Assembly: GCA_009733575.1 (NCBI GenBank)
Contig: ML769387.1
Coordinates: 532,989 to 596,988 of the forward strand
DNA length: 64,000 bases
Direction of reading: 5' to 3'
Source: Gymnopus androsaceus JB14
Taxonomy: Eukaryota; Basidiomycota; Agaricomycetes; Agaricales; Omphalotaceae
Shown here: positions 10,901-24,271 of the stretch, in pieces
Layout: each line of letters starts with the position of its first letter
How positions within the stretch are numbered: the stretch's first letter is position 1
Notes under the pieces: model-generated
The model's database searches: none
Told to the model about the DNA's origin: nothing
Seen by the model: only the letters and a program-made list of their open reading frames with translations
Made by a program: the position numbers and the translations under genes

Positions 10901-13244
10901 CTGTGTTGGTCTCGCTCGATATGCTCAGAGTCCTCTCAACGAGTATGCCGCAGTTGGATCTGATATCACTGCGTTGTCGTTTGACGAGGACGATCAACAT
11001 TTGGTGAGTATCCTTTCTCTGTTAAGATTTACATTGATGTAATTTTCCGTAAAGATCCCCAAAGAAAAGCTTCTACTCGCTCTAGAGCAAGCCCTTGTGG
11101 ATATTGTGAACAAGGTTGGAGTGGATATCAACCGAACCGTCACAGATCGATATTACCAGTATCTTCTGCCCTTCGTCTGCGGTTTTGGTCCCAGGAAGGC
11201 GAGAGATTTGGTCCAAAAGATTGACGGCCTTGTAAGCTCACACCTTGGTACACCCTAAACTCATTTGGCTGATAGACTATTAGGGTGGAAGTCTGGTTAA
11301 TCGCAACCAGTTTATCAAAAGCGGTATCCTCACTACCAAGATTTTCCTGAACGCTGCTGGATTCCTTCGTATCGTTCAAGAACAAGACGACATCAAATCC
11401 AAGCACCGTATGGACGATGAACAAGCTCCAGATCCTCTAGATGACACTCGTATTCATCCCGAAGATTACGAGCTTGCCCGGAAAATGGCCACCGACGCTC
11501 TGGAATTGGACGAGGAGGATATTCACGACGAGCACCCTTCGCATGTCGTCGGACTCATCATGCAGGATCCAGAGAACGACAAGAAGCTCTCCGAGCTGAA
11601 CTTGGACGAATTTGCGGTCAGCTTGTACAACGCAAACCAGGATTCGAAGCGTCACACTCTCAATGTGATTCATGATGAATTGCTCCACCCGTTCGCAGAA
11701 CAAAGACTGCCATTCCCACCTATCAGTGATTGGCACGTCTTGACCATGCTGAGTGGTGAGACCCAGAAAACTCTTAGTATTGGACTTATCATCTCGATCT
11801 TGGTTCTCCGGACGAGGCCTGGTGTTGTGAATGTCCGTCTTGACTCTGGCGTGGAGGGTACCATTGAGCAGGATTACCTGGTTGATATAGGTGGACCTGA
11901 CAGAAATATTACCAAAGGCGTCACGATGAAAGGTGTCATTATCGGTGTCAGACTTGACCATCAAAACGATACGTTCTCCGTGGAATTGTCTACTCGGGAA
12001 AGTGATACCGACCCAGGTGATGCGGCATTCAGACGAAGGGACCGTGACCTCGACGACCCCTGGGATCATATCCAGGAATCTAGGGACAGGGATCTCCTGG
12101 ATCGGAAAAAGAGAGCCGAAGTGACAAAAACGCGTCGCATTATCAAGCATCCAAATTTTCACAACTTCAATACCGCTCAGGCAGAAATTTATCTGGATTC
12201 CCAGCAGCGTGGCGATGTTGTTATTCGCCCGTCTTCGAAAGGTGCCGATCATCTTGCTGTGACTTGGAAGGTGGACGACAAGCTTTATCAACACATTGGT
12301 TAGTTGGATTGTTTTCCTTGCTTTGCTTGGCCAGCTGGGCTAATTTTATCGTAGATATCATCGAGAAGAACTATGATCCTAGTGGTCAAAGTTCGGACAG
12401 TCAATTCGTTGTGGACAACTTCACCTATTCTGATCTCGACGAGTTGATTGTCCGCCATGTACATGCTATGAGTCGGCGTGTCGAAGAACTCATGGCGCAC
12501 GATCGTTTCAAGCCCGGATCAGAAGATGAGCTGCGTGAGTGGATTTGTGCATCACAAGCGCGCCTTGTAGTTGATTTTCTCTCTCCAGACCTATTCCTCA
12601 AGAATCAACTTCTCGCTAATCCAGCGAAAAGTATGTATGGGTTCTCTCTCAATCGCAAGAAGCCAGGCCATTTCAATCTGTCTTTCTTGGCAAATAAGGA
12701 TTCTACCGTTCAAACATGGGTAAGTCCTTTGTACAAATAATTCAAATATTGATGCTCAACTATTGCTCTGTAGCCCGTCCGAGTCACTCCTGAGGCTTAC
12801 CACCTGTTTGAAGCTGCCGCAGGTGGAGTACCAGAACTCTGTGACGCTTTTAAAGTTCGGTAAGCAAACTTTTGTTGTTACTCTGCCTGGTTGAAATTCT
12901 TACCTGTACGATCTAGTCATCTACACGAATCTCAAAAGGAACCAGGAGCATCGGGATCCAAGACCCCGTACGGTGCTGGTGGGCGTACGCCTGCACGTCC
13001 CGGATATGCAACCCCCGGAAGGGCTTCCGTACGAGCTGCACGAACACCTAACCCGTATGGCGGAACTACGCCAGCTCCTAACTATGGTGGTGCGCCGACT
13101 GGTTTCGGAGCGCCTCCTCCCCAACCTCCATACGCTGGATACCAAACTCCCCGTGGCTATCCTACTCAACCGCCATCCAACATGAATCCTGCACGAGCAG
13201 CCATGATTAATAGTTCTCTTGGAAACAATCGTTACAGATCATAG
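7982..13244 (+). CDS. SPT6: Transcription elongation factor Spt6
   Basis: Histone chaperone and elongation factor that travels with RNA polymerase II. My exon model is 7982-8258, 8305-8725, 8777-8894, 8947-9669, 9717-10019, 10072-10405, 10461-11003, 11055-11231, 11284-12298, 12355-12719, 12774-12859 and 12917-13244, giving about 1,562 residues after allowing for one extra base. The order is a very acidic N-terminus (1-240), a helical Tex-like core with DTPERMQ and EYDWAL blocks, a YqgF-like domain (about 730-900, [19 protein letters not shown]), helix-hairpin-helix (FGPRKARDL), S1 domain (about 1120-1205), tandem SH2 (from about 1250, with HPNFHNFN and [11 protein letters not shown]) and a Pro/Gly-rich tail. 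Exon 6 contains a run of six A (10104-10109) where five would keep frame: KPIRK and [15 protein letters not shown] lie in different frames, although both match Spt6. This is either an assembly error or a real lesion. Confidence 0.95.
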
Positions 13245-13668
13245 ACTCTTGAGCCATCTAATTGCATCGTTATTTTCTTCATTATTATCCACGTCCTTGT
13301 TGCTGGTTTACAGTAGGCCCTGTGCTTACCTCTGTACTTTTTCACATTTGTAATACAACAAAAAACACTCTCCATATGCACCTGCCGCGTAGGCTGGATC
13401 CGATTACAACTTTGAACTTAGCTGTCTATGCTTGTCTATGTTCGTCATCTCAGATCTCCTGACTTTTGCTTTGCACTTGTTCGCGGAACCTTCACTCAGT
13501 CACTGCAATAAGGATTTGAGTCAACTCTTCAACATGCTTGACAACTATACGTGCGTGCGGGTCCGAGTTGAACGCTAGTATGCGTATATACTATAAAGGC
13601 AGCAAAGGCAATCTCAATCTCAAATTCCTTGCTTCTTATCCACCACAATCACAGCTGCTGCTCAATCA
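13245..13668. other. Intergenic between SPT6 and an ABM-like gene
   Basis: Contains the SPT6 3' UTR and a promoter. ATACTATAAAGGC at about 13588-13600 is a plausible TATA element some 75 bp before the next start codon. Confidence 0.45.
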
Positions 13669-14635
13669 TGTCCGCATCTAAACCTGTTACCCAGGCTATC
13701 ATACTTCACCTAAAAGACGGTGTTAACCTCGAAAATGTGGCTTCTGGGAGCGGCACAGCAGTCGAGGCATTTGTCCAGTTGGCCAATACTGTGAAGGCCC
13801 GACCAGGGTTTATACGCCAATTTTGGGTTAGTGTTCTCTACTGAGCATTCTTGACGCGTAATGAACATAGTATAGGGTCACCAAGTCGAAGTTCCAACCG
13901 TCTTTGTATGGTATATCGGTAAGTTTACTTCCCAGTGGCCCACCGTGATCGTCTAATCGTTAATGTATCGTAGATTGGGAATCCATGGAAAACTTCACTG
14001 CATGGGCCAATTCCGAAGCTCACAAAACATTCGAGGCGGGCATGGGCCAAGTGTTCGATCTTGAAAAGGCTGCACCTATCATGAGTGTGTTTCTCACGTG
14101 TTTGCTTTTTACTTGCAAAGCTAAAACAGATCCAGTGTTTACTCGTTTCACATCTGATGCGTATGCGGCCATTGTAGCCCCAGTGACGGAGGTTGCCTTC
14201 TTCACAGCGCCAAAGAGCGTCCGCGAGGAAGCAAAAGTTTTGGTCGAAGAGGAAGACCCAGAGACGAGTAAGACTATGCTCTACGTAACCACGGTCGGTA
14301 AAAGCACAGGCGGTGCTATAGGTTTTGGTGAGTTAAATTCTGCGATAGCACTACAACTTTCGGATCTGAGCGCGGTGCGTCTAGTGTTTCATGAGGAGAA
14401 CACCAGCAAGGCGGTTCCAGAAGGCCATTCGATGGCTTTACATGGAGTTTTTGGGTACCCTACTGTTGAACATCACCGTAAATGGAGAGAAACACCAGAA
14501 TATGCTGAAATAATTCAGGATAACGAAGATTCAGCGCTGAGCAAGCTAGGCCTCGATAACGCTATACTTCCAGGTGGCAATATCTTCGTCCCAGACTCTA
14601 GCATGTTCCATGTGAAGTTTCAGGTAGGAATGTGA
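13669..14635 (+). CDS. ABM-like dimeric alpha/beta-barrel hypothetical protein
   Basis: The protein begins MSASKPVTQAIILHLKDGVN. Introns follow FIRQFW and VFVWYI and interrupt near PIMT (about 14082-14121). The N-terminal part, with ARPGFIRQFWGHQVEVPTVFVWYIDWESMENFTAW, has the layout of fungal antibiotic-biosynthesis-monooxygenase-like (ABM) domains: strand, helix, then a W-x(n)-W strand with a DW turn. The C-terminal half looks like a second, more divergent copy (FHEENT..VPEGHSMALHGVFGYPTVEHHRKWRETPEY). No cofactor motif is visible, so a catalytic role is not shown. A short intron near 14330 cannot be excluded, but the frame is open throughout. Confidence 0.55.
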
Positions 14636-14819
14636 AGAAGACGGGAGGAATTCGTTACGCAGAGAGTGCATTATTGTAGTAGAATGGTCAAAGTACGCTG
14701 CCTGAGCGCTGGAAGTTTAGCGTATGAGAAACGCGACGCGTTACTGGCGCTTGCTATAGGCGCTCATTGACGTCAGTAAGTAAGTACAGTCTGCTTGCGC
14801 AGCTTCACCTCTTTCCACC

Positions 14820-15592
14820 ATGAGCTCTATTGAAATGGATGACCTCTCGAACCGCTCTAAACAGAAGGAAACTCCAGAAGACCAGACTGGAGAGCTTTCT
14901 GAGGTTGAAAACAATGACGCTGTGTCAACCGTGGACGCTAATGGCAGCATTTATGTTTGTGCTCGACTGTTTTTGTTGACTTTGAACTTATCGACTTTTT
15001 AACAGGCTTACTGTACTTGCAGCAATACTTTGTCTATTCCCTCAGCTGCTGTTATTCTTGTCCACAGACACGCCTTCAGCTTTAACCTCCCTCGAACGCT
15101 TTCTTTCAGTTCATTTTGGCATTTGGCTATTCACGATTGCTGTTGCAATGCTCTTGAATGTGCGTTCGCTTGTCTTTTATTTGATACGGAATAGCTGATG
15201 AACCTGGCCCAGATCCCTTCTTCTACTCCACTGCCTTTGGGAATTGGAGCTACACAAATCGGCCATCCTCTGCTTAAACCCTTTACATTTGCGTGTCTTG
15301 CCTCTTCTTTTCTGTCATACAACACACATTTGGTCGGTGCACTTGCGACGATTCATTGTGTAATAACCGGAATCATTGGTTTATGGGGTCTCTGGGTGGT
15401 AAGACGCGTTTGCTCTTGTACACGGCTAAGCATTGATGACTTTCAAAGATTGTATTCGGAGCCTCTACTCGTGTTTCGAAAAAGACTGGGGCTGACAAGC
15501 ATACATCAGCGTTTCTTTTTGGGAATAAATCTGCAGCATCGAAGCAGAAGAAAGAGTGGCGGAAGCAGCAGAAAGATGGACGTAGTCCGTGA
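14820..15592 (+). CDS. Hypothetical small multi-pass membrane protein
   Basis: A hydrophilic N-terminus ([17 protein letters not shown]) is followed after an intron by a hydrophobic exon ([18 protein letters not shown] and [14 protein letters not shown]). The next exon adds [14 protein letters not shown] and [18 protein letters not shown]. The last exon encodes a basic tail ending [11 protein letters not shown]. About four membrane helices are expected. The first intron boundary (after about 14950) does not keep frame with an obvious strong donor, so that junction is uncertain. I do not recognise the family. It converges with SRP54, with 75 bp between the stop codons. Confidence 0.6.
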
Positions 15593-15667
15593 AGTGAGCT
15601 TATGTATACTACAATTTTGTTATAATATAGTGTATAGTACACGATTTCCCAATTGCACCTAAGATAA

Positions 15668-17810
<2,143 letters not shown>

Positions 17811-17882
17811 GATGTGCAAGTGAAAGAAGCGCGGTGAGCGCCTTTCCTTTTCTGATGTCTCATCATCTTCAATTCCAACTTT
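17811..17882. promoter_or_regulatory. Shared divergent promoter, SRP54 / SPT8
   Basis: Seventy-two base pairs separate the start codons of two housekeeping genes on opposite strands. It contains no obvious TATA box. A common promoter is the simplest reading. Confidence 0.6.
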
Positions 17883-20045
17883 ATGGCCCGCAGCGATTCT
17901 GAAGAGCAGGAACCTTTTGAAGATGCAGAGGAATATAATGAGGAGGATATAGAGGAGGAGGAAGAAAATTTGGATGCTGCCGAGGAGGCTACTGAGGAAG
18001 GAGACGATGTTTGTTCAATTTGTCCCTTCAAGTTCTAGATCTAATATTCTGTAGGATTCTCCCTCTGAAGACTCTGAAGATGGTTCTGAAGACGTCGAAG
18101 ATGATGAATCTGAACCAGCAATCGACATTACCGGTGATCTGCTCAGCGAAGCATTCGCCCAGGTCGAAGCTAGTGCTGCCGCGCAAGACAGTCCTGATGA
18201 TGAACAGAGTAAAGGTTTGCTCTTCCCTATATATCTAATGAGTATCTGCGTTCCAACATGTACCGTTAAGCTCCTTCTCCCGCTCCTCCCCCGCGTCTTC
18301 GCAATCGAGCTATATCACCCTCTGGTGCTCGTAAAAAGGCACTGAGACTTGTGAAACCTCCTCGAGCTTTCATAGTGGAAGCTGTTTGTGCCATTCCTCA
18401 TCCTGTCCCTACCAACGCTCTTGCCTCTTCGCAATGTATGACCCATCTCATTACTGGCTCGGAGGATGGTTATATTCGCGACTATGATATTTTTGCTGCT
18501 CTAAACTCGAAAAATTTCCTCTCCGCTCCTCAAAGACATCATACAGGTGTTGTAGAAGGTCTGATGAAAGCTGGACAGCATCGATTCTGGTGGGAGAACA
18601 ATCTCTCTTCAACGTTTGCTGGTGTAGGGGAGGATCGCACTCTAGTGCCAGTTTACAGTCTGACCATGCATTCTGATGCGCTTTGGGCACTGGCTGGTAC
18701 CGATGTATGTCTCTTCTTCGTGCATGAAACTTGTAACTAAACCAATACAGTCTGGTCCTATAAATCTTTTCACTGTTCGCCACGATCCCGGTCGCTTGTG
18801 TCATACATTAGTTGGCCATCGCGATCTGGTATCTTCCCTGGCGTTGAATCATGACGAGAAGAGCCTTTTCAGTGCAAGCTGGGACGGCGAGGCCATCGTA
18901 AGTCTTTCATCTTACGCGCGGCCATCACATTGAGCACTATCGCTTTCCAAAGCAATGGGATCTGAATACCGGCCAAAGAAGCAGGACCTTCACCTCTCAT
19001 GGAGCCCAACTTACGGGCATCGCTGTACGGCCTGAGAACGCCGTTTATACAGATACAGGCTCGCCGATAATAATCAAATACGAGGACCAAGATCAACTGG
19101 CGAACCATATGCACGCGTCTACTCAACCTGCATCCACAACGAATGGAATGTCTCGCGTAGACTCTGACGCCAAATCCGACGCGTCATTTGACCCGCTGTT
19201 TGATGACGAACCAGAAGATGGTCCTAAACCCCTCGTAAATGGGCTCCCTTCTCAAACTGCTCCTAGACCCAGTTTAAGTACTATTGCTCCTCCAAAGGGG
19301 GCTCCGCCACTATTAGACTCCCAACGGTACAAGACATTTTCTCCTGATATCCTCATGACCGCCGCCATCGACGGTCAAATCATGCTATGGGACAAGAGGG
19401 TCAATACCGTCGGGCAAGGAGTCGGAAGACTCTGGATAAGTGAGAAAACTCCTCCGTGGTGTCTTTCTGTATGTCATTTTTCATATCTGTGCCTGCCTGC
19501 TTAACCTTCTTGGTAGGCTTGTTGGTCTGCTGACGGTAATCAAATCTACGCTGGTAGACGCAATGGGACAGTCGAAATTTACGATGTTCGTCAATTCGGA
19601 CGCACCGCGGATGGTCCGAGGTTACTTAAAACACTACGCAATCCTTCACGCTCTGGAGTAGTATCTTGTGTGGTCGGTTTCCCTGATAGCAAACACATCG
19701 CTTGGTTAGTTCCTTGCTTGTTATCGAAGCACACCCATTAATAAGACTCTAGTGCTTCCATTGACAACATACGTCTTTGGAACGCGGATGCCATAGAACC
19801 TGATGGTTCAGGTCGGACCAAGAGCGGCGCCCAGTTCAAGGTCATTCCTGGCCATCACGGAGGTTTCATCTCGCAGATGCGTATGTGGTTTTTCAAACAC
19901 CCGCCTTTAAATACTGATTAATATTTCAGTGGTGGATTCCGGCTCAAGGTTCCTGGTAAGCGCCAGTAGTAATCGTAGTAATCGCGAGTCGCAAGGTGAC
20001 TCTACTAGAACGGTCTTTGTGCATGACATCCGGCATGTTCAATGA
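17883..20045 (+). CDS. SPT8: SAGA complex subunit Spt8 (WD40 protein)
   Basis: Eight exons (17883-18008, 18055-18214, 18271-18704, 18751-18897, 18953-19468, 19517-19704, 19753-19880, 19930-20045) keep frame throughout and give 604 residues, close to the size of yeast Spt8. The first 100 residues are strongly acidic (DIEEEEENLD, EDSEDGSEDVEDDE). WD40 repeats follow: MTHLITGSEDGYIRDYDIFAALNS is typical of Spt8, then HRDLVSSLALNHDEKSLFSASWDG, ILMTAAIDGQIMLWDKR and ACASIDNIRLWNAD. An acidic insert (FDPLFDDEPEDGPK) lies between blades, as in Spt8. The role is contact with TBP within the SAGA coactivator in the nucleus. Confidence 0.92.
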
Positions 20046-20424
20046 CACTCCCATTTTTCGCGTGGAATTTTAGACTTCTTCGGTGGTTTTAGTACCATTG
20101 TCCTGGGTCCATATTTCCTGCTTGAATTTTCCCTTTCCTAAAGGTATAGAGTGTTTAGCAGACCGTGATTCAAAGCGCGATAACTTCTCCAGTGTCCTCA
20201 GAATTTGGCCTGACATCTGTCATGTAATATTCAATCAGATTCATCATATGGGCGATTATGTCCAATACCGCAAGGCCTGGACGTTGAAGATGACCACTAC
20301 GCCCTGGCCTACCACGGATTGTTACAGATTTATACGGGATCATCTTGCGCTCCAACAGAAAATTTTAACGGCGATATGATGGTATAAATTAGCGTGTGAC
20401 GTGAACCGCATTCTACCCTTCGGT

Positions 20425-20458
20425 TGCAAAGCTCAAAAGCGCAAGCTTGAGCTTTGCA
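20425..20458. promoter_or_regulatory. Perfect 12 bp inverted repeat, 10 nt loop
   Basis: TGCAAAGCTCAA and TTGAGCTTTGCA face each other across a 10-base spacer, ending 43 bp before the methyltransferase start codon. It could be a palindromic protein-binding site or, if transcribed, a 5' UTR hairpin. Confidence 0.5.
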
Positions 20459-20501
20459 CGGCACTTGCAATGCAACTTCGGGTCTTGCCCAAATATTTTG
20501 C

Positions 20502-21841
20502 ATGTCCCAACACACAGACGTCGCGTTCATCGGCGAGGACGACTCCGAATACTTTAGGCGACTATTCAACCGCACCTTCAACAGCTTGAACCCAACGTAT
20601 TTGCTTCCGTCCGACGAGGACGAAGTAAAAGTAAGGTGTTCCCTACCTATCTTAGTATCTATAACAAACCTAACTTTGGATCGTTCTCATTATAGAGATC
20701 AGAGCTTCATCATCGGATGATGCAATTCGTCTTTCAGGGTAACAATTATGTTGGCGAAGTGAAAAAGGCTCTACAATTTGGTCAGCAGAGAAGAGGTTCG
20801 ACTGACTTGACTTTCTGTATCTTGAATGTTTCTTGATAGTACTCTCCGACCCATCCTCAGTTCTCGACCTCGGAACTGGTTGTGGTCTCTGGTAAAGAAA
20901 TTCGGTAATCCCTAATGCCCGAGCATCGACTTTCGGTTCCTTTTTTCCAGGGCTATAAACATGGCTGATGAATTTCCTCGGGCTGAAGTAATTGGAATAG
21001 ACCTCGCGCCTCTACAACCTAGGTGCACAAATTCCATTCACGGTCGATCTTTAGACTTAATATCTTGCTCAGAACCGTTCCCCCAAATTGCACGTAAGTG
21101 CATCCCATTTTACAACGGTTTGTTTTCAAAGGTTCCGTGCCTCTCATACAGCTTTGAACTTTGTGACCTTGAGACCGGGATTCCATATCCTGACGGCTAT
21201 TTTGACCTTGTCCATGCTCGCTCGATGCACATTGGGGTAAACTCTAATGCTACTTGATCCCACTAGCGGATATTGATATACCATTTAGATTCGCGATTAT
21301 CCTCAGCTATTACAAGAGGCCATTCGAGTCCTACGACCGGGAGGGCTCATAATTCTCATAGAGCCAGATTTGATCCCCATAGTTGATGGAAGTCGAATAA
21401 CTAGAGCTCCCGCTGGCGTCGGCGCTGCAGACTGGTCTACCTTTTGGGAAACCTATCGAAGCTGTTTAACGAGGCAGGGTATAGATATCACAGTCCCTCA
21501 GCGTCTTACAGAGATGCTAAATGCGACGGGAGCTTTTGAAAATGTCATCACACGGGATGGGAACATCCCTGTCGGATTTTGGCCCAAAGGCAAGTGGACG
21601 GTGGTGTTTAATTTCCATTTTTGTTGATTAGTTTATAGACCCACATCTATTGAGTGTAGGACAGCTGCAGTGGTTGGACTATGATCTTTTTCTTCCCGCA
21701 CTTCGACCAATGTTTCTCTTTCATGGACTGACGGAGAACCAAGTACAATCCCTAATAACAGGGGCGCAACGCGATCTCTATCATCCGGTGGCGCCGTTGT
21801 CAGCGCACATTAACATAGTTCATGCATCGAAACAATTATAA
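20502..21841 (+). CDS. SAM-dependent methyltransferase, LaeA/UMTA-like
   Basis: It starts MSQHTDVAFIGEDDSEYFRRLFNRTFNSLN. After an intron at 20631-20695 comes FQGNNYVGEVKKALQFG, then the SAM-binding motif I SSVLDLGTGCGLWAINMADEFP and the acidic loop VIGIDLAPLQP. The motif II/III region is DLETGIPYPDGYFDLVHARSMHIG, followed by LLQEAIRVLRPGGLIILIEPDL. The C-terminus ends NIVHASKQL. This arrangement is that of the large fungal class I methyltransferases related to LaeA. The substrate cannot be read from sequence. The start codon was chosen because it gives the usual length before motif I; an in-frame ATG 48 bp upstream exists inside the hairpin region. Confidence 0.85.
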
Positions 21842-22549
21842 CTTGAACAATGGGATGATTCGCACAGTTTTACAGTAGCATTCGGGTTTACTATTTTATA
21901 AATCTATATTGCTAGCCATTGACTGGCACTGGATTTGTTTTTTTATTCCTTCCCGGCTTGAGACAGATCATCGCAGATCAGTGTTACACAGTCCCAGTGA
22001 ATGAGCATCCACTGTAGGTGGCTTTTCATCACGGCACGGGAAATGCATCGAAACTGACAGTAGCTGAACGTTGATCTCGAACAAGCAAAAAAAAAATTAG
22101 CTGCGTACACTAGTAGTAGATACCATGAGACCTCATCTTGATTCAATGATCAGAACACTGATTGAAGAAGGATCAACAAATCATATGAGATTAAGTAGGA
22201 GAGTCGGTAAGATACGACAAAAGAGCAATTGAATGAGTACAAATTGTAGTGTCCATGGTAAAAGTGGTCGTAGGACAAGTTTTGGCCAAATGAGCGACAA
22301 AGATAAGGATACAAGTGAATGTGAAATGTCCGATATGATAATGTTGTGAAGAGTCCAATAGAAGCGATCCCCCAGATCCAACCCATTGAAACCAAAAGAA
22401 ATAAGTAACGGAAAAAAATGGCGAATGAGAGTCAAGCGAATGTCATGAGGTGTGTAAAGAACGTGAAGAGTGCATTCGTTCATGCAAGACCTGAGCGACA
22501 AGTCACTAAAAGCGAGAATAAGGATGGAGAGAGAGCTTACTATTTTCCA
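21842..22549. other. Intergenic, no gene supported
   Basis: Convergent 3' ends of the methyltransferase and the Ser/Gly-rich gene. Minus-strand open frames at 22150-22501 are Tyr/Leu/Ser-rich and look like chance frames in AT-rich DNA. Confidence 0.4.
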
Positions 22550-24271
22550 TCAGTGTTCCCTAATCCATAAGGAGCCCGAAATTCCTCCACTGGCTGAGCC
22601 CGAAATTTCAGCATCTCCACTCGCGGAGGCTTCATCCGATCCAGAAAGCAAGCCAATGGCTTTGCCTGCAACATCAGCAACCCCAAGGATTTCGCCAACT
22701 GATGCGCCAACAGAAGCGTCGCCAGTGAGCCCTACGGAAGAAGACCCGTCGACGCTTGTGCCCAGTGAAGCGTCCCTAGAGACGCCTGCACCAACAGAAA
22801 GGTCACTGCCTAAAGAAGCTCTCCAGAAACGTCGCCGCCTACGGAAGCTCCTGCAGAAGCATCATCGCCCACGGAAGCTCCTCCAGAAACGTATCGACCG
22901 CCTAATGAAGCACCTCCAGAACCTCGCCGCTTAAGGAAGCTCCTGTAGAAACATCACCGCCTAGGGAAGCTCCTGCAGAAACATCACTGCCTACGGAAGC
23001 ACCTCCAGAAACATCGCCACCTAAGGAAGCTCCTCCAGAAACATCACCGCCTAAGGAGGCTCCTACAGAAACGTCACCGCCTAAGGAAACTCCTCCGCTT
23101 GTTGAAACTTCGTCTGAAGTTGAGTCTGAAGCTGACGCTCCGAGAGACCCAGATCCTTCTCCCGAAACTGAAGCTGAACCCGACGCTCCGAGAGATCCAC
23201 TAGCCTCTCCAGAAACCCCGAGAGAGCCAGATCCTCCTGAAGCTGAAGCTGAACCTGACGCTCCGAGAGATCCGCTGGCCTCTCCAGAGACCCCGAGAGA
23301 CCCAGACTCATCTCCTGAAGCTGAAGCTGAACCCGACGCTCCGAGAGATCCGCTAGCCTCTCCAGAAGCCCCGAGAGAGCCAGATCCTTCTCCTGAAGCT
23401 GACACTCCGAGAGATCCGCTAGCCTCTCCAGAAACCCCGAGAGACCCAGACCCATCTCCTGAAGCTAAAGCTGAAGCTGACGCTCCGAGAGATCCGCTAG
23501 CCTCTCCAGAAGCCCCGAGAGAGCCAGATCCTTCTCCTGAAGCTGACACTCCGAGAGATCCGCTAGCCTCTCCAGAAACCCCGAGAGACCCAGACCCATC
23601 TCCTGAAGCTAAAGCTGAAGCTGACGCTCCGAGAGATCCGCTAGCCTCTCCAGAAGCCCCGAGAGAGCCAGATCCTTCTCCTGAAGCTGAACTCCGAGGA
23701 TCCGCTAGCCTCTCCAGAAGCCCCGAGAGACCCAGACCCTTCTCCTGAAGTTGGAGCTGAACCCGACGCTCCGAGAGACCCGCTAGCCTCTCCAGAAGCC
23801 CCGAGAGAGCCAGATCCTTGTCCTGAAGCTGAAGCTGACGCTCCGAGAGATCCGCTAGCCTCTCCAGAAGCCCCGACAGAGCCAGATCCTTCTCCTGAAG
23901 CTGAACCTGACACTCCGAGAGATCCGCTAGCCTCTCCAGAAATCGACGCTGATGATGATCCCCCTCCCGACACACTACCTGTGGCAGTGGCCCCAGTAGC
24001 GGTATAAGAAAATGTGTGAGAAAACGAACTAGAATTAAGATCAGTTGTATGAACATAAACACAAAAAGAAGCAGACGGCGTACTCGGTACTGCAAGGAGT
24101 CTCGGTAGTAGATGTATAAATATGGGAATAGTGACGTCTAAACTTTTCATTAGCTTGAAGAGCAGCGTTTTGGACTGCTTCAGCTTCGGAACCGGGTCTA
24201 ACAGGAATTCCCAAAGAAGAAGCTTGTGAAATGGCCACCGCGAGAGCGGCGAGGCGAAGAAGGGACAACAT
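22550..24271 (-). pseudogene. Secreted Ser/Gly/Ala-rich repeat protein with broken frames
   Basis: The start MLSLLRLAALAVAISQASSLG is a good signal peptide, followed by IPVRPGSEAEAVQNAALQANEKF. A 5' exon ends TPCSTD and an intron with a GTACGC donor leads to SFSHTFSYTATGATATGS. A long GEASGSLGAS-type repeat follows. The Ser/Gly/Ala reading continues to about 22550, but it changes frame at least three times. Near 23690 one repeat has lost 2 bp compared with its neighbours; further shifts lie near 22925 and 22820. The protein would be an extracellular, unstructured, wall-like polymer. Either it is a decaying gene, or repeat collapse in assembly broke it. The plus strand is also open (Pro/Glu-rich), which is a composition effect. 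Confidence 0.55.
22810..23960. repeat. Two adjacent tandem-repeat arrays in the Ser/Gly-rich gene
   Basis: From about 22810 to 23100 a 30 bp unit (plus strand like GAAGCTCCTGCAGAAACATC) repeats about nine times. From about 23110 to 23960 a longer unit of about 60-80 bp repeats, built on CTAGCCTCTCCAGAAGCCCC and CGACGCTCCGAGAGATCCG blocks. Unit lengths vary by multiples of three except at the frame breaks. Confidence 0.8.

Noticed and set aside
11437..12294. 285-codon minus-strand frame inside SPT6
   Set aside because: Shadow of the S1/SH2 exon; the sense strand gives a conserved protein.
22470..22934. 154-codon plus-strand Pro/Ser/Thr-rich frame (METSATP-like)
   Set aside because: It is the reverse of the Ser/Gly/Ala repeat gene; only the minus strand has a signal peptide and a usable intron.
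22902..24095. 397-codon continuous minus frame
   Set aside because: Continuous only because the repeat lacks stops in several frames. Its first third (ERLADLSERQLQLQ) is the wrong frame; the signal peptide leads into a different one until about 23690.
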